The translations under genes and the position numbers were made by a program. From Micromonospora nigra (GTDB lineage Bacteria; Actinomycetota; Actinomycetes; Mycobacteriales; Micromonosporaceae), in the NCBI RefSeq assembly GCF_900091585.1, contig NZ_FMHT01000003.1, positions 1,845,501-1,909,500 of the forward strand: a stretch of 64,000 nucleotides of DNA. Reading direction: 5' to 3'. Every line of letters begins with the position of its first letter. The stretch's first letter is position 1. The notes beneath the pieces are model-generated. The model was not told where the DNA came from, ran no database searches, and saw nothing but the letters and a program-made list of their open reading frames with translations. Positions 8,892 through 16,597 of the stretch are shown piece by piece.

Positions 8892-9845
8892 TCAGTCGGC
8901 GGCGCGGCGGGCGCGGGCCCGGCGCTTCCCCTCGTGCATGGCGGCCACCCGGGCGACCGGGATGGTGTGCCCCTCGGCCACCAGGTCGGCGGGCAGCCGC
9001 TGCGGTGGCGGCATCCCCTCGGCCCAGGGGTCACGGTCGGTCACCAGCGCGGGCGCGGTGCGGACGGTGAAGTCCGCCGGGGCGACCGACGGCAGGTCGT
9101 CCCAGGCGACCGGGAACGACACCGGCAGGCCCGGCCGCAACCGTGGGCTGTACGCCGCCACCACGGTCGCCCCACCGGCTCGGGTGGAGTCCACGAAGAC
9201 CTTCCCCTCCCGGTCCTTGCGGATGAACGCGGTGGTGGCCAGGGCCGGGTCCAGTCGTTCGGCGTGGGCCGCCAGGGCGCGGGTCGCGGCGGCCAGATCC
9301 TCCGGCGGCGAGCCCTCGTCGACGGGCACGAAGACGTGCAGCCCCTTCGCCCCGCTGGTCTTGACCGCGCCAGCCAGGCCGGCATCGCCCAGAGCCTGTC
9401 GGACCAGCAGCGCGGCGGCCACCGCCACCCCGAACGCGGCCCCCTCCGGCGGATCCAGGTCGAGGATCAGGTGGGTGGGGCGACGCGGGTCGTCGGCGGT
9501 CGCCAGCGCGGGGTGGTACTCCACGGCGCGTTGGTTGGCGAACCAGAGCAGGGTGCGCCGGTCGTCGCAGAGCGCGTAGGAGATCTCCCGGTGTGACGCC
9601 TCCGCCCACACCGCCGCCCGCCGCACCCAGTCCGGGGTGTACTTCGGCAGGTTCTTCTGCATGAACGGGGGCTGGCCGGGCCGGAACCGGATGACCGACA
9701 GCGGCCGGCCGCGCAGCACGGGCAGGATCCGGTCCCGCACCGCGTCGAGGTAGTCGACGAGGTCCCGCTTGCTGGCCCCGTCGTACAGCTCCTGGTCGAG
9801 GTTGGTCAGTGCCACCCCGTCCCGGTTCTCCCCCGCCCCGCTCAT
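8892..9845 (-). CDS. LigD-type polymerase domain protein (stand-alone NHEJ primase-polymerase)
   Basis: Protein of 317 aa corresponding to the polymerase domain of bacterial LigD, an archaeo-eukaryotic primase-fold enzyme that adds nucleotides at broken ends during non-homologous end joining. The family start LTNLDQELYDGASKRDL lies near residue 12, FMQKNLPKYTPDW follows, the metal-binding Asp pair is in LILDLDPPEG, and the third acidic residue is in VFVDSTR. There are no ligase or nuclease domains and no ku gene nearby, so partners must be encoded elsewhere. GGGAGG precedes the ATG at 9845; in-frame extension upstream lacks any family similarity. Confidence 0.9.
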   Translation of the reverse strand: MSGAGENRDGVALTNLDQELYDGASKRDLVDYLDAVRDRILPVLRGRPLSVIRFRPGQPPFMQKNLPKYTPDWVRRAAVWAEASHREISYALCDDRRTLLWFANQRAVEYHPALATADDPRRPTHLILDLDPPEGAAFGVAVAAALLVRQALGDAGLAGAVKTSGAKGLHVFVPVDEGSPPEDLAAATRALAAHAERLDPALATTAFIRKDREGKVFVDSTRAGGATVVAAYSPRLRPGLPVSFPVAWDDLPSVAPADFTVRTAPALVTDRDPWAEGMPPPQRLPADLVAEGHTIPVARVAAMHEGKRRARARRAAD

Positions 9846-9876
9846 CCGCCCACCCTCCCCGCCGACGCGCCGGCGG

Positions 9877-10662
9877 TCAACCGGACACGGCGGCTGATCC
9901 GCCCCCCGCCCGTACGTCGGCGAGCATCCGCTCCGTGGCGGCCCGGGCCACCGCGTGGAGGCCGGTGCCGAAGCTGACCCGCGCCGCCCCGAGCGCAGCC
10001 AGAGCGGCAGGCCCGGGACCACCCGGCCGGGCGAGGAGGTTCACCGGGGCGGCCACCTGGTCGACGAAGCGCCGGGCGGGGTCGGGGTCGGCCAGCAGGA
10101 TCGGGTAGACGCAGTCCGCCCCGGCGGCCAGGTAGCGGCGGGCCCGGTGGACCGCCTCGGTCAGTTCGTCCGCCGCGGTGGCGGGGGCGGACCGGAGGAA
10201 GACGTCGATCCGGGCGTTGAGCACCACCGGCACCCCGACGGCGTCGGCCGCCGCCCGCACGGACGCCACCAGGTCGGCCTGTGCCGCCACGTCGACCAGC
10301 GCGCCGGTACGCGGGTCGGAGTCCTCCAGGTTCAGCCCGACCGCCCCGGCCTCCAGCAGACGCCCGACCAGTTCGTCGGGGCGCAGCCCGTACCCCCGTT
10401 CCAGGTCGGCGGTGACGGGGACGGTGACCGCCCCGGCGATCCGGGCGACCGCCGCGAACATCTCGGCGGGCGGAGTGGCCTCCCCGTCGGCGTGGCCGAG
10501 TGACTCGGCGACGGCGGCGCTGCTGGTGGCGACGGCGGGGAAACCGGCCGCGGCGACGGCGCGGGCCGAGCCCGGGTCCCAGACGTTGGGCAGGACCAGC
10601 GGGTGCCCGGGTCGGTGCGCGGCGCGCAGCCGGGCCGCCTGCCCGGTCGGTGTCACGGTCAT
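9877..10662 (-). CDS. Isocitrate lyase / PEP mutase family enzyme
   Basis: TIM-barrel protein of 261 aa of the superfamily that cleaves or forms C-C or P-C bonds beside a carbonyl. Visible motifs are PNVWDPGSARAV, TADLERGYG (metal and substrate site) and GLNLEDSD. Members include methylisocitrate lyase and oxaloacetate decarboxylases; this member's substrate is not identifiable. The second ATG is preferred because GAGG lies 9 nt before it; another in-frame ATG at 10671 has no usable ribosome site. It is divergent from the TetR gene, and the twin TetR operators lie in the shared region. Confidence 0.8.
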   Translation of the reverse strand: MTVTPTGQAARLRAAHRPGHPLVLPNVWDPGSARAVAAAGFPAVATSSAAVAESLGHADGEATPPAEMFAAVARIAGAVTVPVTADLERGYGLRPDELVGRLLEAGAVGLNLEDSDPRTGALVDVAAQADLVASVRAAADAVGVPVVLNARIDVFLRSAPATAADELTEAVHRARRYLAAGADCVYPILLADPDPARRFVDQVAAPVNLLARPGGPGPAALAALGAARVSFGTGLHAVARAATERMLADVRAGGGSAAVSG

Positions 10663-10754
10663 GGTCACCATCCTCGGCCGGTTTCCGACCCCCCGCCGAG
10701 GGCCAATCCGGCACCGGTGGACATCCCGCTGTGGCGAATGCCACGGAAGGAGTC

Positions 10755-10787
10755 TGACCGATCGGTCAAGGTCTGACCGATCGGTCA
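10755..10787. promoter_or_regulatory. Twin TetR-type operators
   Basis: Two identical perfect 14-bp palindromes, TGACCGATCGGTCA, at 10755-10768 and 10774-10787 (centres 19 bp apart). The half-site TGACCG(A) is typical of TetR regulators. They lie 29 nt before the tetR start and 93 nt before the divergent PEP-mutase-like gene. Autorepression of tetR and its downstream MMPL exporter is expected; control of the divergent gene is possible. Confidence 0.9.
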
Positions 10788-10816
10788 GGCATGCTGAAGC
10801 GGGGGGTGACCGGCAG

Positions 10817-11362
10817 ATGGCACGGGTGGTACCGGAGACGCGTGACGAGATCCTGGCCGCAGCGGCACGGCGGTTCGCCGTGACCGGCTACCGGGGGACC
10901 TCGTTGCAGGACATCGCCCGCGAGGTGGGCTGCTCCAAGGCAGCGGTGCTCTACCACTTCGCCAACAAGGAGGCCATCCTCACCGAGCTGATGGCCCCGG
11001 CCATCGCCGTGCTGGCGGCACTCGACGAGCGCATCTCCCGGGAGACCGGCGGGGCCGCCCAGCGGGTCGCCGCCGAGGGCTTCGTCGACCTGGCGGTGCG
11101 TTTCCGGCGGGAGATCGCGCTGCTGCGCGGCGAGTTCCCCGAACTGCTGCGACAGCCCGCCTTCGCGCACATCCAGCGGATCGCGGAACGGTTGCAGGAC
11201 GCCCTGGCCGGGCACACCGACCGGCTGCCCGCCCGGGTCGCCGCGCTGGTGCTGCTGGCCGGCATCTCCGAAGCCTGTGCCGAGTTCGCCGACGTCGGCG
11301 ACACCGAACTGCGCGACGCGCTGCTCACGCTCGTACGACGGGCACTGGACACCCCCGACTGA
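10817..11362 (+). CDS. TetR family transcriptional regulator
   Basis: Regulator of 181 aa. Residues 8-55 form the TetR HTH (DEILAAAARRFAVTGYRGTSLQDIAREVGC, then YHFANKEAILTEL, given here in two pieces). The remaining helices form a ligand-binding and dimer domain of unknown ligand. The ATG at 10817 follows a weak purine-rich site; the region upstream holds the operators, so longer starts are unlikely. It lies 44 nt upstream of the MMPL transporter, which it probably represses. Confidence 0.93.
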   Translation: MARVVPETRDEILAAAARRFAVTGYRGTSLQDIAREVGCSKAAVLYHFANKEAILTELMAPAIAVLAALDERISRETGGAAQRVAAEGFVDLAVRFRREIALLRGEFPELLRQPAFAHIQRIAERLQDALAGHTDRLPARVAALVLLAGISEACAEFADVGDTELRDALLTLVRRALDTPD

Positions 11363-11406
11363 CCCGTCCCACCCAATCCACCCACGACCGAGGACAAGGA
11401 ACGTTC

Positions 11407-13656
11407 ATGGCGACCCTGCTCTACCGGCTCGGCCGGGGCTCGATGCGCCGGCGGCGACTCGTCGCCGTGCTCTGGCTCGTCGTACTCGTCGGGCTCGGCC
11501 TGGCGGCGGCGACGCTGCGCGGCCCGACGGCGAGCAACTTCACGATGCCCGGCACCGAGTCCCAGCGCGCCCTCGACCTGCTCGCCGAGCAGTTCCCGGC
11601 GGCCAGCGGCGCCACCGGCACGATCGCGGTCAAGGCACCGGCCGACGGCCAGCTCGGCACTCCCGAGGGGCAGGCGGTGGTCCAGGGGATCATCGCCGAA
11701 GCCGCCGCGCTGCCCGGCGTCGTCGGTGCCGTCGACCCGTTCCAGGTCGGCGCGATCTCCCCGAACGCCCGGTACGCGCTGGTCCAGGTGCAGTTCGCCG
11801 GAGGTGCCGACGAGCTGACCGACGAGCAGCGCGACGCGTACGAGGAGATCGGCGGCCAGGCCGAGTCCCAGGGCTGGCAGGTGGCTCCCGGCGGCGAGGT
11901 GCTCAACACCGAGCCGGAGGTCGGCTCCACCGAGGCGATCGGCGTCGCGGTGGCCCTCCTGGTGCTGGTGGTGACCTTCGGCTCACTGGTGGCTGCCGGG
12001 ATGACGATGCTCAACGCGCTGATCGGCGTCGGTGTCGGCATGGCCGGCCTGTTCACCCTGAGCAGCGTGGTCGAGTTGACCAGCACGGCCCCGATCCTGG
12101 CCCTGATGCTGGGCCTGGCGGTCGGCATCGACTACTCACTGTTCATCACCTCGCGCTACCGGCAGAACCTGCTCGAAGGGCTCCCCGCCGACGAGGCGGT
12201 CGGCCGCGCGGTCGGCACGGCCGGCTCCGCCGTCACGTTCGCCGGTGCGACGGTGGTGATCGCCCTCGCCGGTCTCGCTGTGGTGAACATCCCGTTCCTG
12301 ACCGTGATGGGTCTCGCCGCCGCCGGCACGGTGACCGTGGCCGTGCTCGTCGCCCTCACCCTCCAGCCGGCCCTGCTCGGCTTCGCCGGCCGGCGGGTGC
12401 TGTCCCGCAAGCGGCGCGACGCCGCGTTCGCGCCCGCCGCGCCCGCGCAGACCACGCAGACCGCGCCCGAGCAGGCCACGCCCGAGCAGGCCACGCCCGC
12501 GTCGGCCGACGCCGCCCCCGCCGAGGACCGGTCCGCCTTCGGTTTCCGCTGGGCGCGCCTGGTCACCCGGTTCCGGGTGCCGGTGATCCTCGTCGGATTG
12601 CTCGGTCTCGGGCTGCTGGCCCTGCCCGCCCCGGACATGCGCCTGGCGCTGCCGGACGCCGGCACCGCCCCGGTCGGCTCGCCGGCCCGCGAATCCCACG
12701 ACCTGATCACCGAGGGCTTCGGTCCGGGCTTCACCGGCCGACTGGCCGTGGTCGTGGCCGGCGACGACGCCCAGGCCACCGCCGCCGCCGTGCCGCAGGT
12801 GGCGGCCCTGGTGCAGGGCACCGAGAACGTCCTCGCGGTGGCTCCGCCACAGCTGAGCCCGGACGGCCGGACCGCGCTGCTCGGGGTGATCCCGAGGACC
12901 GGCCCGACGGAGCCGGCGACCGAGACCCTGGTCAACGACATCCGTGACTCGGTCGGCGGGATCCAGAACGCGGAGGTGCTGCTCACCGGCGTGACCGCGA
13001 TCGGCATCGACGTCTCCGAGAAGCTCTCCGACGCGTTGCCGGTCTACCTGCTGCTGGTGGTGGGCCTGTCCGTGCTGCTGCTGATGCTGGTGTTCCGGTC
13101 CCTGCTGGTGCCGGTCAAGGCCGCGCTGGGCTTCCTGCTCACCGTCGCCGCGACATTCGGCATCACGGTGGCCGTGTTCCAGGAGGGGACGCTGGCCGGC
13201 CTGGTCGGTCTGGACACCCCGGGTCCGCTGATCAGCTTCCTGCCCATCCTGCTGATCGGCATCCTGTTCGGCCTGGCCATGGACTACGAGGTCTTCCTGG
13301 TCTCCCGGATGCGGGAGGACTTCGTGCACGGCGACACCGCGCAGCAGGCCACCATCAACGGAATGGGGCACGGTGCCCGGGTGGTCACCGCCGCCGCGCT
13401 CATCATGATCTCGGTGTTCGGCGGCTTCGTCTTCCTCGACGACCCGGTGATCAAGTCGATGGGCTTCGCGCTCGCGATCGGCGTCGCCATCGACGCCTTC
13501 GTGGTCCGGATGACCATCGTGCCGGCGGTGATGTCGCTGCTCGGGGCGAAGGCGTGGTGGCTGCCGCGTTGGCTGGACCGGGCGCTGCCCAACGTCGACA
13601 TCGAGGGGGAGGGCCTGCGCAACCACCTCGGCGAGAAGACTCCCGCGAACGTCTGA
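11407..13656 (+). CDS. MMPL family transporter
   Basis: RND-superfamily exporter of 749 aa with two MMPL halves. TM1 lies at 16-36; five TM helices cluster at about 180-345, including GLAVGIDYSLFITSRYR, the proton-relay Asp-Tyr motif. A second extracytoplasmic loop runs from 410 to 540, and TMs 8-12 at about 545-720 contain GLAMDYEVFLVSRMRED. The cytoplasmic linker at 340-375 is Ala/Pro/Thr/Gln-rich with short repeats. Members move lipids, glycolipids or drugs out of the cell. AGGACAAGGA precedes the ATG. It shares a unit with the TetR regulator and ends at a strong bidirectional terminator. Confidence 0.92.
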   Translation: MATLLYRLGRGSMRRRRLVAVLWLVVLVGLGLAAATLRGPTASNFTMPGTESQRALDLLAEQFPAASGATGTIAVKAPADGQLGTPEGQAVVQGIIAEAAALPGVVGAVDPFQVGAISPNARYALVQVQFAGGADELTDEQRDAYEEIGGQAESQGWQVAPGGEVLNTEPEVGSTEAIGVAVALLVLVVTFGSLVAAGMTMLNALIGVGVGMAGLFTLSSVVELTSTAPILALMLGLAVGIDYSLFITSRYRQNLLEGLPADEAVGRAVGTAGSAVTFAGATVVIALAGLAVVNIPFLTVMGLAAAGTVTVAVLVALTLQPALLGFAGRRVLSRKRRDAAFAPAAPAQTTQTAPEQATPEQATPASADAAPAEDRSAFGFRWARLVTRFRVPVILVGLLGLGLLALPAPDMRLALPDAGTAPVGSPARESHDLITEGFGPGFTGRLAVVVAGDDAQATAAAVPQVAALVQGTENVLAVAPPQLSPDGRTALLGVIPRTGPTEPATETLVNDIRDSVGGIQNAEVLLTGVTAIGIDVSEKLSDALPVYLLLVVGLSVLLLMLVFRSLLVPVKAALGFLLTVAATFGITVAVFQEGTLAGLVGLDTPGPLISFLPILLIGILFGLAMDYEVFLVSRMREDFVHGDTAQQATINGMGHGARVVTAAALIMISVFGGFVFLDDPVIKSMGFALAIGVAIDAFVVRMTIVPAVMSLLGAKAWWLPRWLDRALPNVDIEGEGLRNHLGEKTPANV

Positions 13657-13664
13657 CCCGCCGA

Positions 13665-13710
13665 CCGGAGGCGGTCGCGGTGCCCGAGTGGGCACCGCGA
13701 CCGCCTCCGG
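13665..13710. terminator. Bidirectional terminator between convergent genes
   Basis: A perfect 21-bp stem (13665-13685 with 13690-13710) with a GAGT loop fills the gap between the MMPL stop and the convergent erythromycin-esterase stop. It serves both directions. Confidence 0.92.
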
Positions 13711-13715
13711 CGTTC

Positions 13716-14975
13716 TCAGGTGCCGGCCGGGTAGGTCTCCATCTCACCGGGCGTGGTGAGGGCGGGCAGCGGGTGCAGCGCCGTCGTCTCGTCGCACCAG
13801 ATGAACGCGTCGTACCGCTCCCCCAGCCGGGTCGGCATGTAGTTGCCCCAGGCTTCGAACGACGGGTCGTAGACCACCCCGATGGCCCGGTGGTCCAGTG
13901 CGTCGGTGACCCAGCCGGGCTGGTCGGCGGGGTCACCGAAGACGAGCACCGCCCGCTCCGGCATCAGTTCGTGCAGCCGGTGTTCCACCGACCCGGGGCG
14001 GGCCGGCGGCACCAGCATGGCCTCGGCCGGTGAGCCCCACCGGGGCACGGCGGTCACCGTTCCCCGCCAACAGCCGAAGCCGACCAGGACGACCGCGTCC
14101 GAGCCGTGCCGTTCCCGGGCCAACTGGCCGATGTTGACCATCCCGTCGGCCGCCATGTCGGTGGCCCGCGCATCCCCGACGTGGGTGTTGTGGGCCCACA
14201 CGATCCCCCGGGCGCCGGGGCCGTGGCGGCTCAGCAGCCGGTCCAGAGTGTCGGCCATGTGGGTGTCGCGGACATTCCACGACTCCGGGCCGCCGCCCAC
14301 CATCGTCCGGTAGTAGCGCTCCGCGCCGGCGATCACCTCCGCGTTCTGCCAGGCCGCGAAGGCGGCGGGCCCGTCGACGGCGGCGTGTTCCCGGGTCCGG
14401 GTCAGCAGGCGGATCACCTCCTCCTCGCAGCGGGCGGAGACGAACCGGCTGGCGGTGCCGTACTCCTCGACCCGCTTGCCGTACGGCTCGAAGCACCGGT
14501 ACGCGTCCTGGGCGGCCTCCAGCGACGCCGGGTCCTCCTCGCCGACGTAGTCGAAGATCGCCCGCATCGACTCCCACAGGCTGTAGACGTCCAGCCCGTG
14601 GAAGCCGGCCCGGTCCTGCTCGGGTCGTTCCAGGTTCCACGCCCGCAGCCAACGGCAGAAGCGGGCCACCTCGGCGTTGGCCCACATCCAGGTCGGCCAT
14701 CGCTCGAAGCGTTCCAGCGCGGTCTGCGGCTCGGCCGCACCGCCCGGGGCGGCGACGACCGACCGGTGCACCCGTTCGCAGTCGGGCCAGTCCCCCTCGA
14801 CGGCGACGAAGGAGAAGCCGCACTCGGCGATGAGCCGCCGGGTGAGCTGCTCGCGGATCCGGTAGTAGTCGTAGCTGCCGTGCGTCGACTCGCCGATCAT
14901 CACCAGTCGGGCGTCCCGGACACGCTCCAGCAACGGGTCGAGGTCGCTCGGTGCGCCGAGCCGCTGAACCAGCAT
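13716..14975 (-). CDS. Erythromycin esterase family protein
   Basis: Protein of 419 aa of the EreA/EreB superfamily, whose characterised members hydrolyse the macrolide lactone; many homologues have unknown substrates. The active-site landmarks are present: GESTHG near residue 26 with the general-base His, VAVEGDWPDC near 55 with the conserved Glu, and WAHNTHVGD mid-protein with the second His. Length matches the family. The ATG at 14975 is 5 nt downstream of a TAGCCG box, suggesting a leaderless message. It is divergent from DUF2795 and lies about 370 bp from the Erm methylase gene. Macrolide hydrolysis is inferred only. Confidence 0.82.
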   Translation of the reverse strand: MLVQRLGAPSDLDPLLERVRDARLVMIGESTHGSYDYYRIREQLTRRLIAECGFSFVAVEGDWPDCERVHRSVVAAPGGAAEPQTALERFERWPTWMWANAEVARFCRWLRAWNLERPEQDRAGFHGLDVYSLWESMRAIFDYVGEEDPASLEAAQDAYRCFEPYGKRVEEYGTASRFVSARCEEEVIRLLTRTREHAAVDGPAAFAAWQNAEVIAGAERYYRTMVGGGPESWNVRDTHMADTLDRLLSRHGPGARGIVWAHNTHVGDARATDMAADGMVNIGQLARERHGSDAVVLVGFGCWRGTVTAVPRWGSPAEAMLVPPARPGSVEHRLHELMPERAVLVFGDPADQPGWVTDALDHRAIGVVYDPSFEAWGNYMPTRLGERYDAFIWCDETTALHPLPALTTPGEMETYPAGT

Positions 14976-14980
14976 GGTCG

Positions 14981-15060
14981 CGGCTACCCGTCGCGACGAG
15001 GGGCAAACGGGTGGGCGCGGCGCACCCGAGCGGCATGCCGCCCCGCTGAGCGGGTAGCCG
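14981..15060. promoter_or_regulatory. Mirrored divergent leaderless promoters
   Basis: The 10-mer CGGGTAGCCG occurs at 15051-15060 on the plus strand and as its exact inverse at 14981-14990. Each contains a TAGCCG -10-like box 5-6 nt before a start codon (DUF2795 ATG at 15067; esterase-like ATG at 14975). The symmetry suggests co-regulated divergent transcription; the 60 nt between could hold activator sites but none is obvious. Confidence 0.6.
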
Positions 15061-15066
15061 GGCGGC

Positions 15067-15258
15067 ATGACCGTCACCGGGGCGCAGTTGCAGGAGTACC
15101 TGGCCGGGCTCGACTACCCGGTCTCCCGCGAGGACCTGGTCCGGTGGGGCCAGGAGAACGGGGCGAGCACGGAGGCGCTGGCGCTGCTGCGGTCGCTGCC
15201 GGCCGTGGAGTTCGGCTCCCCGGCCGAGCTGGGCGAGGCGCTGGACATGCTGGCCTGA
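15067..15258 (+). CDS. DUF2795 small protein
   Basis: A 63-aa helical protein spanning the whole DUF2795 domain: LQEYLAGLDYPVSREDLVRWG, given in part, followed by AELGEALDML. The family is widespread in actinobacteria; its function is unknown, though the fold resembles small nucleic-acid-binding modules. The TAGCCG box 6 nt before the ATG suggests leaderless translation. It is divergent from the erythromycin-esterase family gene and may share its promoter region. Confidence 0.85.
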   Translation: MTVTGAQLQEYLAGLDYPVSREDLVRWGQENGASTEALALLRSLPAVEFGSPAELGEALDMLA

Positions 15259-15347
15259 GCAGCGGTAGCCGGCCGGAGCAGCGGCAGCCCGCCGGGGGCC
15301 GGCGACCTGGCCCGACCAGCGGCCACCACGGCCGGCCCGGTCGCCGG

Positions 15348-16145
15348 TCATCGGGCGTGCAGCAGACGGAACAGCACCAGCCACTGCTCCGGCCAGACGT
15401 GCCCCACCGGGGTCGCCGGGTCGAGCCGGGCGGCCCGCAGCACCGCCGCGAGCCGGGCCCGCGGATGCCGGCGCCCCAGCGAGGCCGCGAGCGAGCCGCC
15501 GACCCCGCCGAACCCGAGCTCCACCATCCTCTGGTACGCGGGCAGCGTGGCCGCCGGCAGCAACGGCTCCGGCCTACGGGCGATCCGCAGGATCCCGGCG
15601 TCCACCCGGGGCACCGGCCGGAAGGCCGTACGCGGCACCCGTCCCGCCAGCCGCCAGGTGAACTCCGGCCACGTCGAGACCGTCAACCGGCTCCAGCGGC
15701 CCTGGTCGCCGGCCCGGCGGCGGGCGTACTCCAGTTGGGTGAGCAGGGTCGCGGCGCGCAGCTCCGGCGCGGTGAGGCACCAGCGCACCACGGCCGAGGT
15801 CAACGACCAGGGGATGTTGCCGACCACCTCGAACGGTTCCGGCGGGACGGGTGCGGCGAGGAAGTCGGCCTGCCGGTGGGTGACGTTCGGCAGGGCCGCG
15901 CAGACCCGGGCCAGCGTCGCGCCGGCGGCCGGGTCGACCTCGTACGCGACCAGGTGCCCACACCGCGCGGCGAGCGGCCGGGTGAGCTGGCCGCGACCGG
16001 CCCCCACCTCCAGCAGCAGGCCGTGGGGGTCGGGTCGGGCGGCGTCGACCAGCCGGCCGATGGCCGCCGGGTCGGCGAGGAAGTTCTGGGACAGTACGCG
16101 ACGGGACCGGTCGCGTTCGGTCGTGCGGGTACGGCGGGGCGCCAC
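15348..16145 (-). CDS. erm: Erm-type 23S rRNA (adenine-N6)-methyltransferase
   Basis: SAM-dependent rRNA dimethylase of 265 aa. It has the Erm/KsgA start RRVLSQNFLADP, SAM motif I LEVGAGRGQLT, the acidic residue in YEVDPAAG, and the catalytic motif NIPWSLTS. A basic N-terminus and short length favour Erm (A2058 methylation, macrolide-lincosamide-streptogramin B resistance) over the housekeeping RsmA. The GTG at 16145 is chosen because AGGA precedes it by 7 nt; a further GTG at 16181 lacks a ribosome site. That AGGA is part of a hairpin and a short leader ORF lies upstream, so expression is probably attenuated. The nearby esterase-like gene fits a macrolide-resistance context. Confidence 0.85.
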   Translation of the reverse strand: MAPRRTRTTERDRSRRVLSQNFLADPAAIGRLVDAARPDPHGLLLEVGAGRGQLTRPLAARCGHLVAYEVDPAAGATLARVCAALPNVTHRQADFLAAPVPPEPFEVVGNIPWSLTSAVVRWCLTAPELRAATLLTQLEYARRRAGDQGRWSRLTVSTWPEFTWRLAGRVPRTAFRPVPRVDAGILRIARRPEPLLPAATLPAYQRMVELGFGGVGGSLAASLGRRHPRARLAAVLRAARLDPATPVGHVWPEQWLVLFRLLHAR

Positions 16146-16153
16146 GGGTTCGT

Positions 16154-16188
16154 CCTGTCTGTCGCACTCGGCGACGGGCACGGACAGG
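16154..16188 (-). promoter_or_regulatory. Hairpin sequestering the erm ribosome-binding site
   Basis: In the erm mRNA, CCTGTC (16188-16183) can pair with GACAGG (16159-16154), and an inner stem GTCGC/GCGAC (16175-16171 with 16165-16161) stacks within. The GACAGG arm contains the AGG of the AGGA ribosome site 7 nt before the GTG, so the folded form should block translation. Drug-induced stalling upstream would be needed to favour another fold. The structure is read by eye; no folding energy was computed. Confidence 0.6.
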
Positions 16189-16324
16189 CCGCGTCGGGGC
16201 CTGCCCGGTCAACGGGGACTCGGACGGCCCTGGTGGTGGCGCGGAGCTGATCCTTGGCACCGCAGATGCGCACCCCGCGCGGTCGCAGTGGCGTGGGTGT
16301 CGCGATGTGGTGGTCGGCGGTGGA

Positions 16325-16438
16325 TCAGACGCGGGTCGCGCCGGCCAGGGCCGGGCGCCGGAAGCGGGGGCGGACCGTGAGCCACGGCCCGAGGACGACC
16401 GGCGCACCGGCCACCTCGATCAGAGCGTGCGCGAACAT
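16325..16438 (-). CDS. Candidate erm leader peptide (leaderless 37-aa ORF)
   Basis: A 37-residue ORF, beginning MFAHALIEVAGAPVV, whose ATG lies 7 nt after a TAGGGT -10 box, so the ribosome would load on the 5' end. Residues 23-28 are RPRFRR, containing two Arg-X-Arg motifs; the +x+ pattern is known to cause macrolide-dependent ribosome arrest in some erm leader peptides. The stop is 179 nt upstream of erm, and the erm ribosome site is sequestered by a hairpin. The distance is longer than in classical systems, so a second regulatory element may lie between. It could also be an unrelated small protein. Confidence 0.5.
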   Translation of the reverse strand: MFAHALIEVAGAPVVLGPWLTVRPRFRRPALAGATRV

Positions 16439-16445
16439 GCGCCCG

Positions 16446-16451
16446 ACCCTA
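16446..16451 (-). promoter_or_regulatory. Probable -10 box for the erm leader transcript
   Basis: TAGGGT read on the minus strand, 7 nt before the leader ATG, matching the TANNNT-N6-7-start pattern seen at several other genes here. No convincing -35 is visible. The stretch 16452-16597, up to the Gfo/Idh stop, shows no gene. Confidence 0.6.
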
Positions 16452-16597
16452 CCGACGTCGACGTGCCCACTCGACCCGTTTCGTACAAGCCCGCCCGCAC
16501 CGGCTCGGCGGGGCGGCACGCCCGCCGCGCCGCGCCTGCCCCCCGGCCCCGCCTGCCCACCGACCGCGGGTGCCCCTGGCCGCGCCTGCCGCCCCCG

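Noticed and set aside
15800..16273. A GTG-initiated frame overlapping the erm start (GTG at 16273) as an alternative leader peptide
   Set aside because: It runs far into erm in another frame and has no ribosome site; the 37-aa ORF upstream with its own -10 box is the better candidate. It remains a weak alternative.
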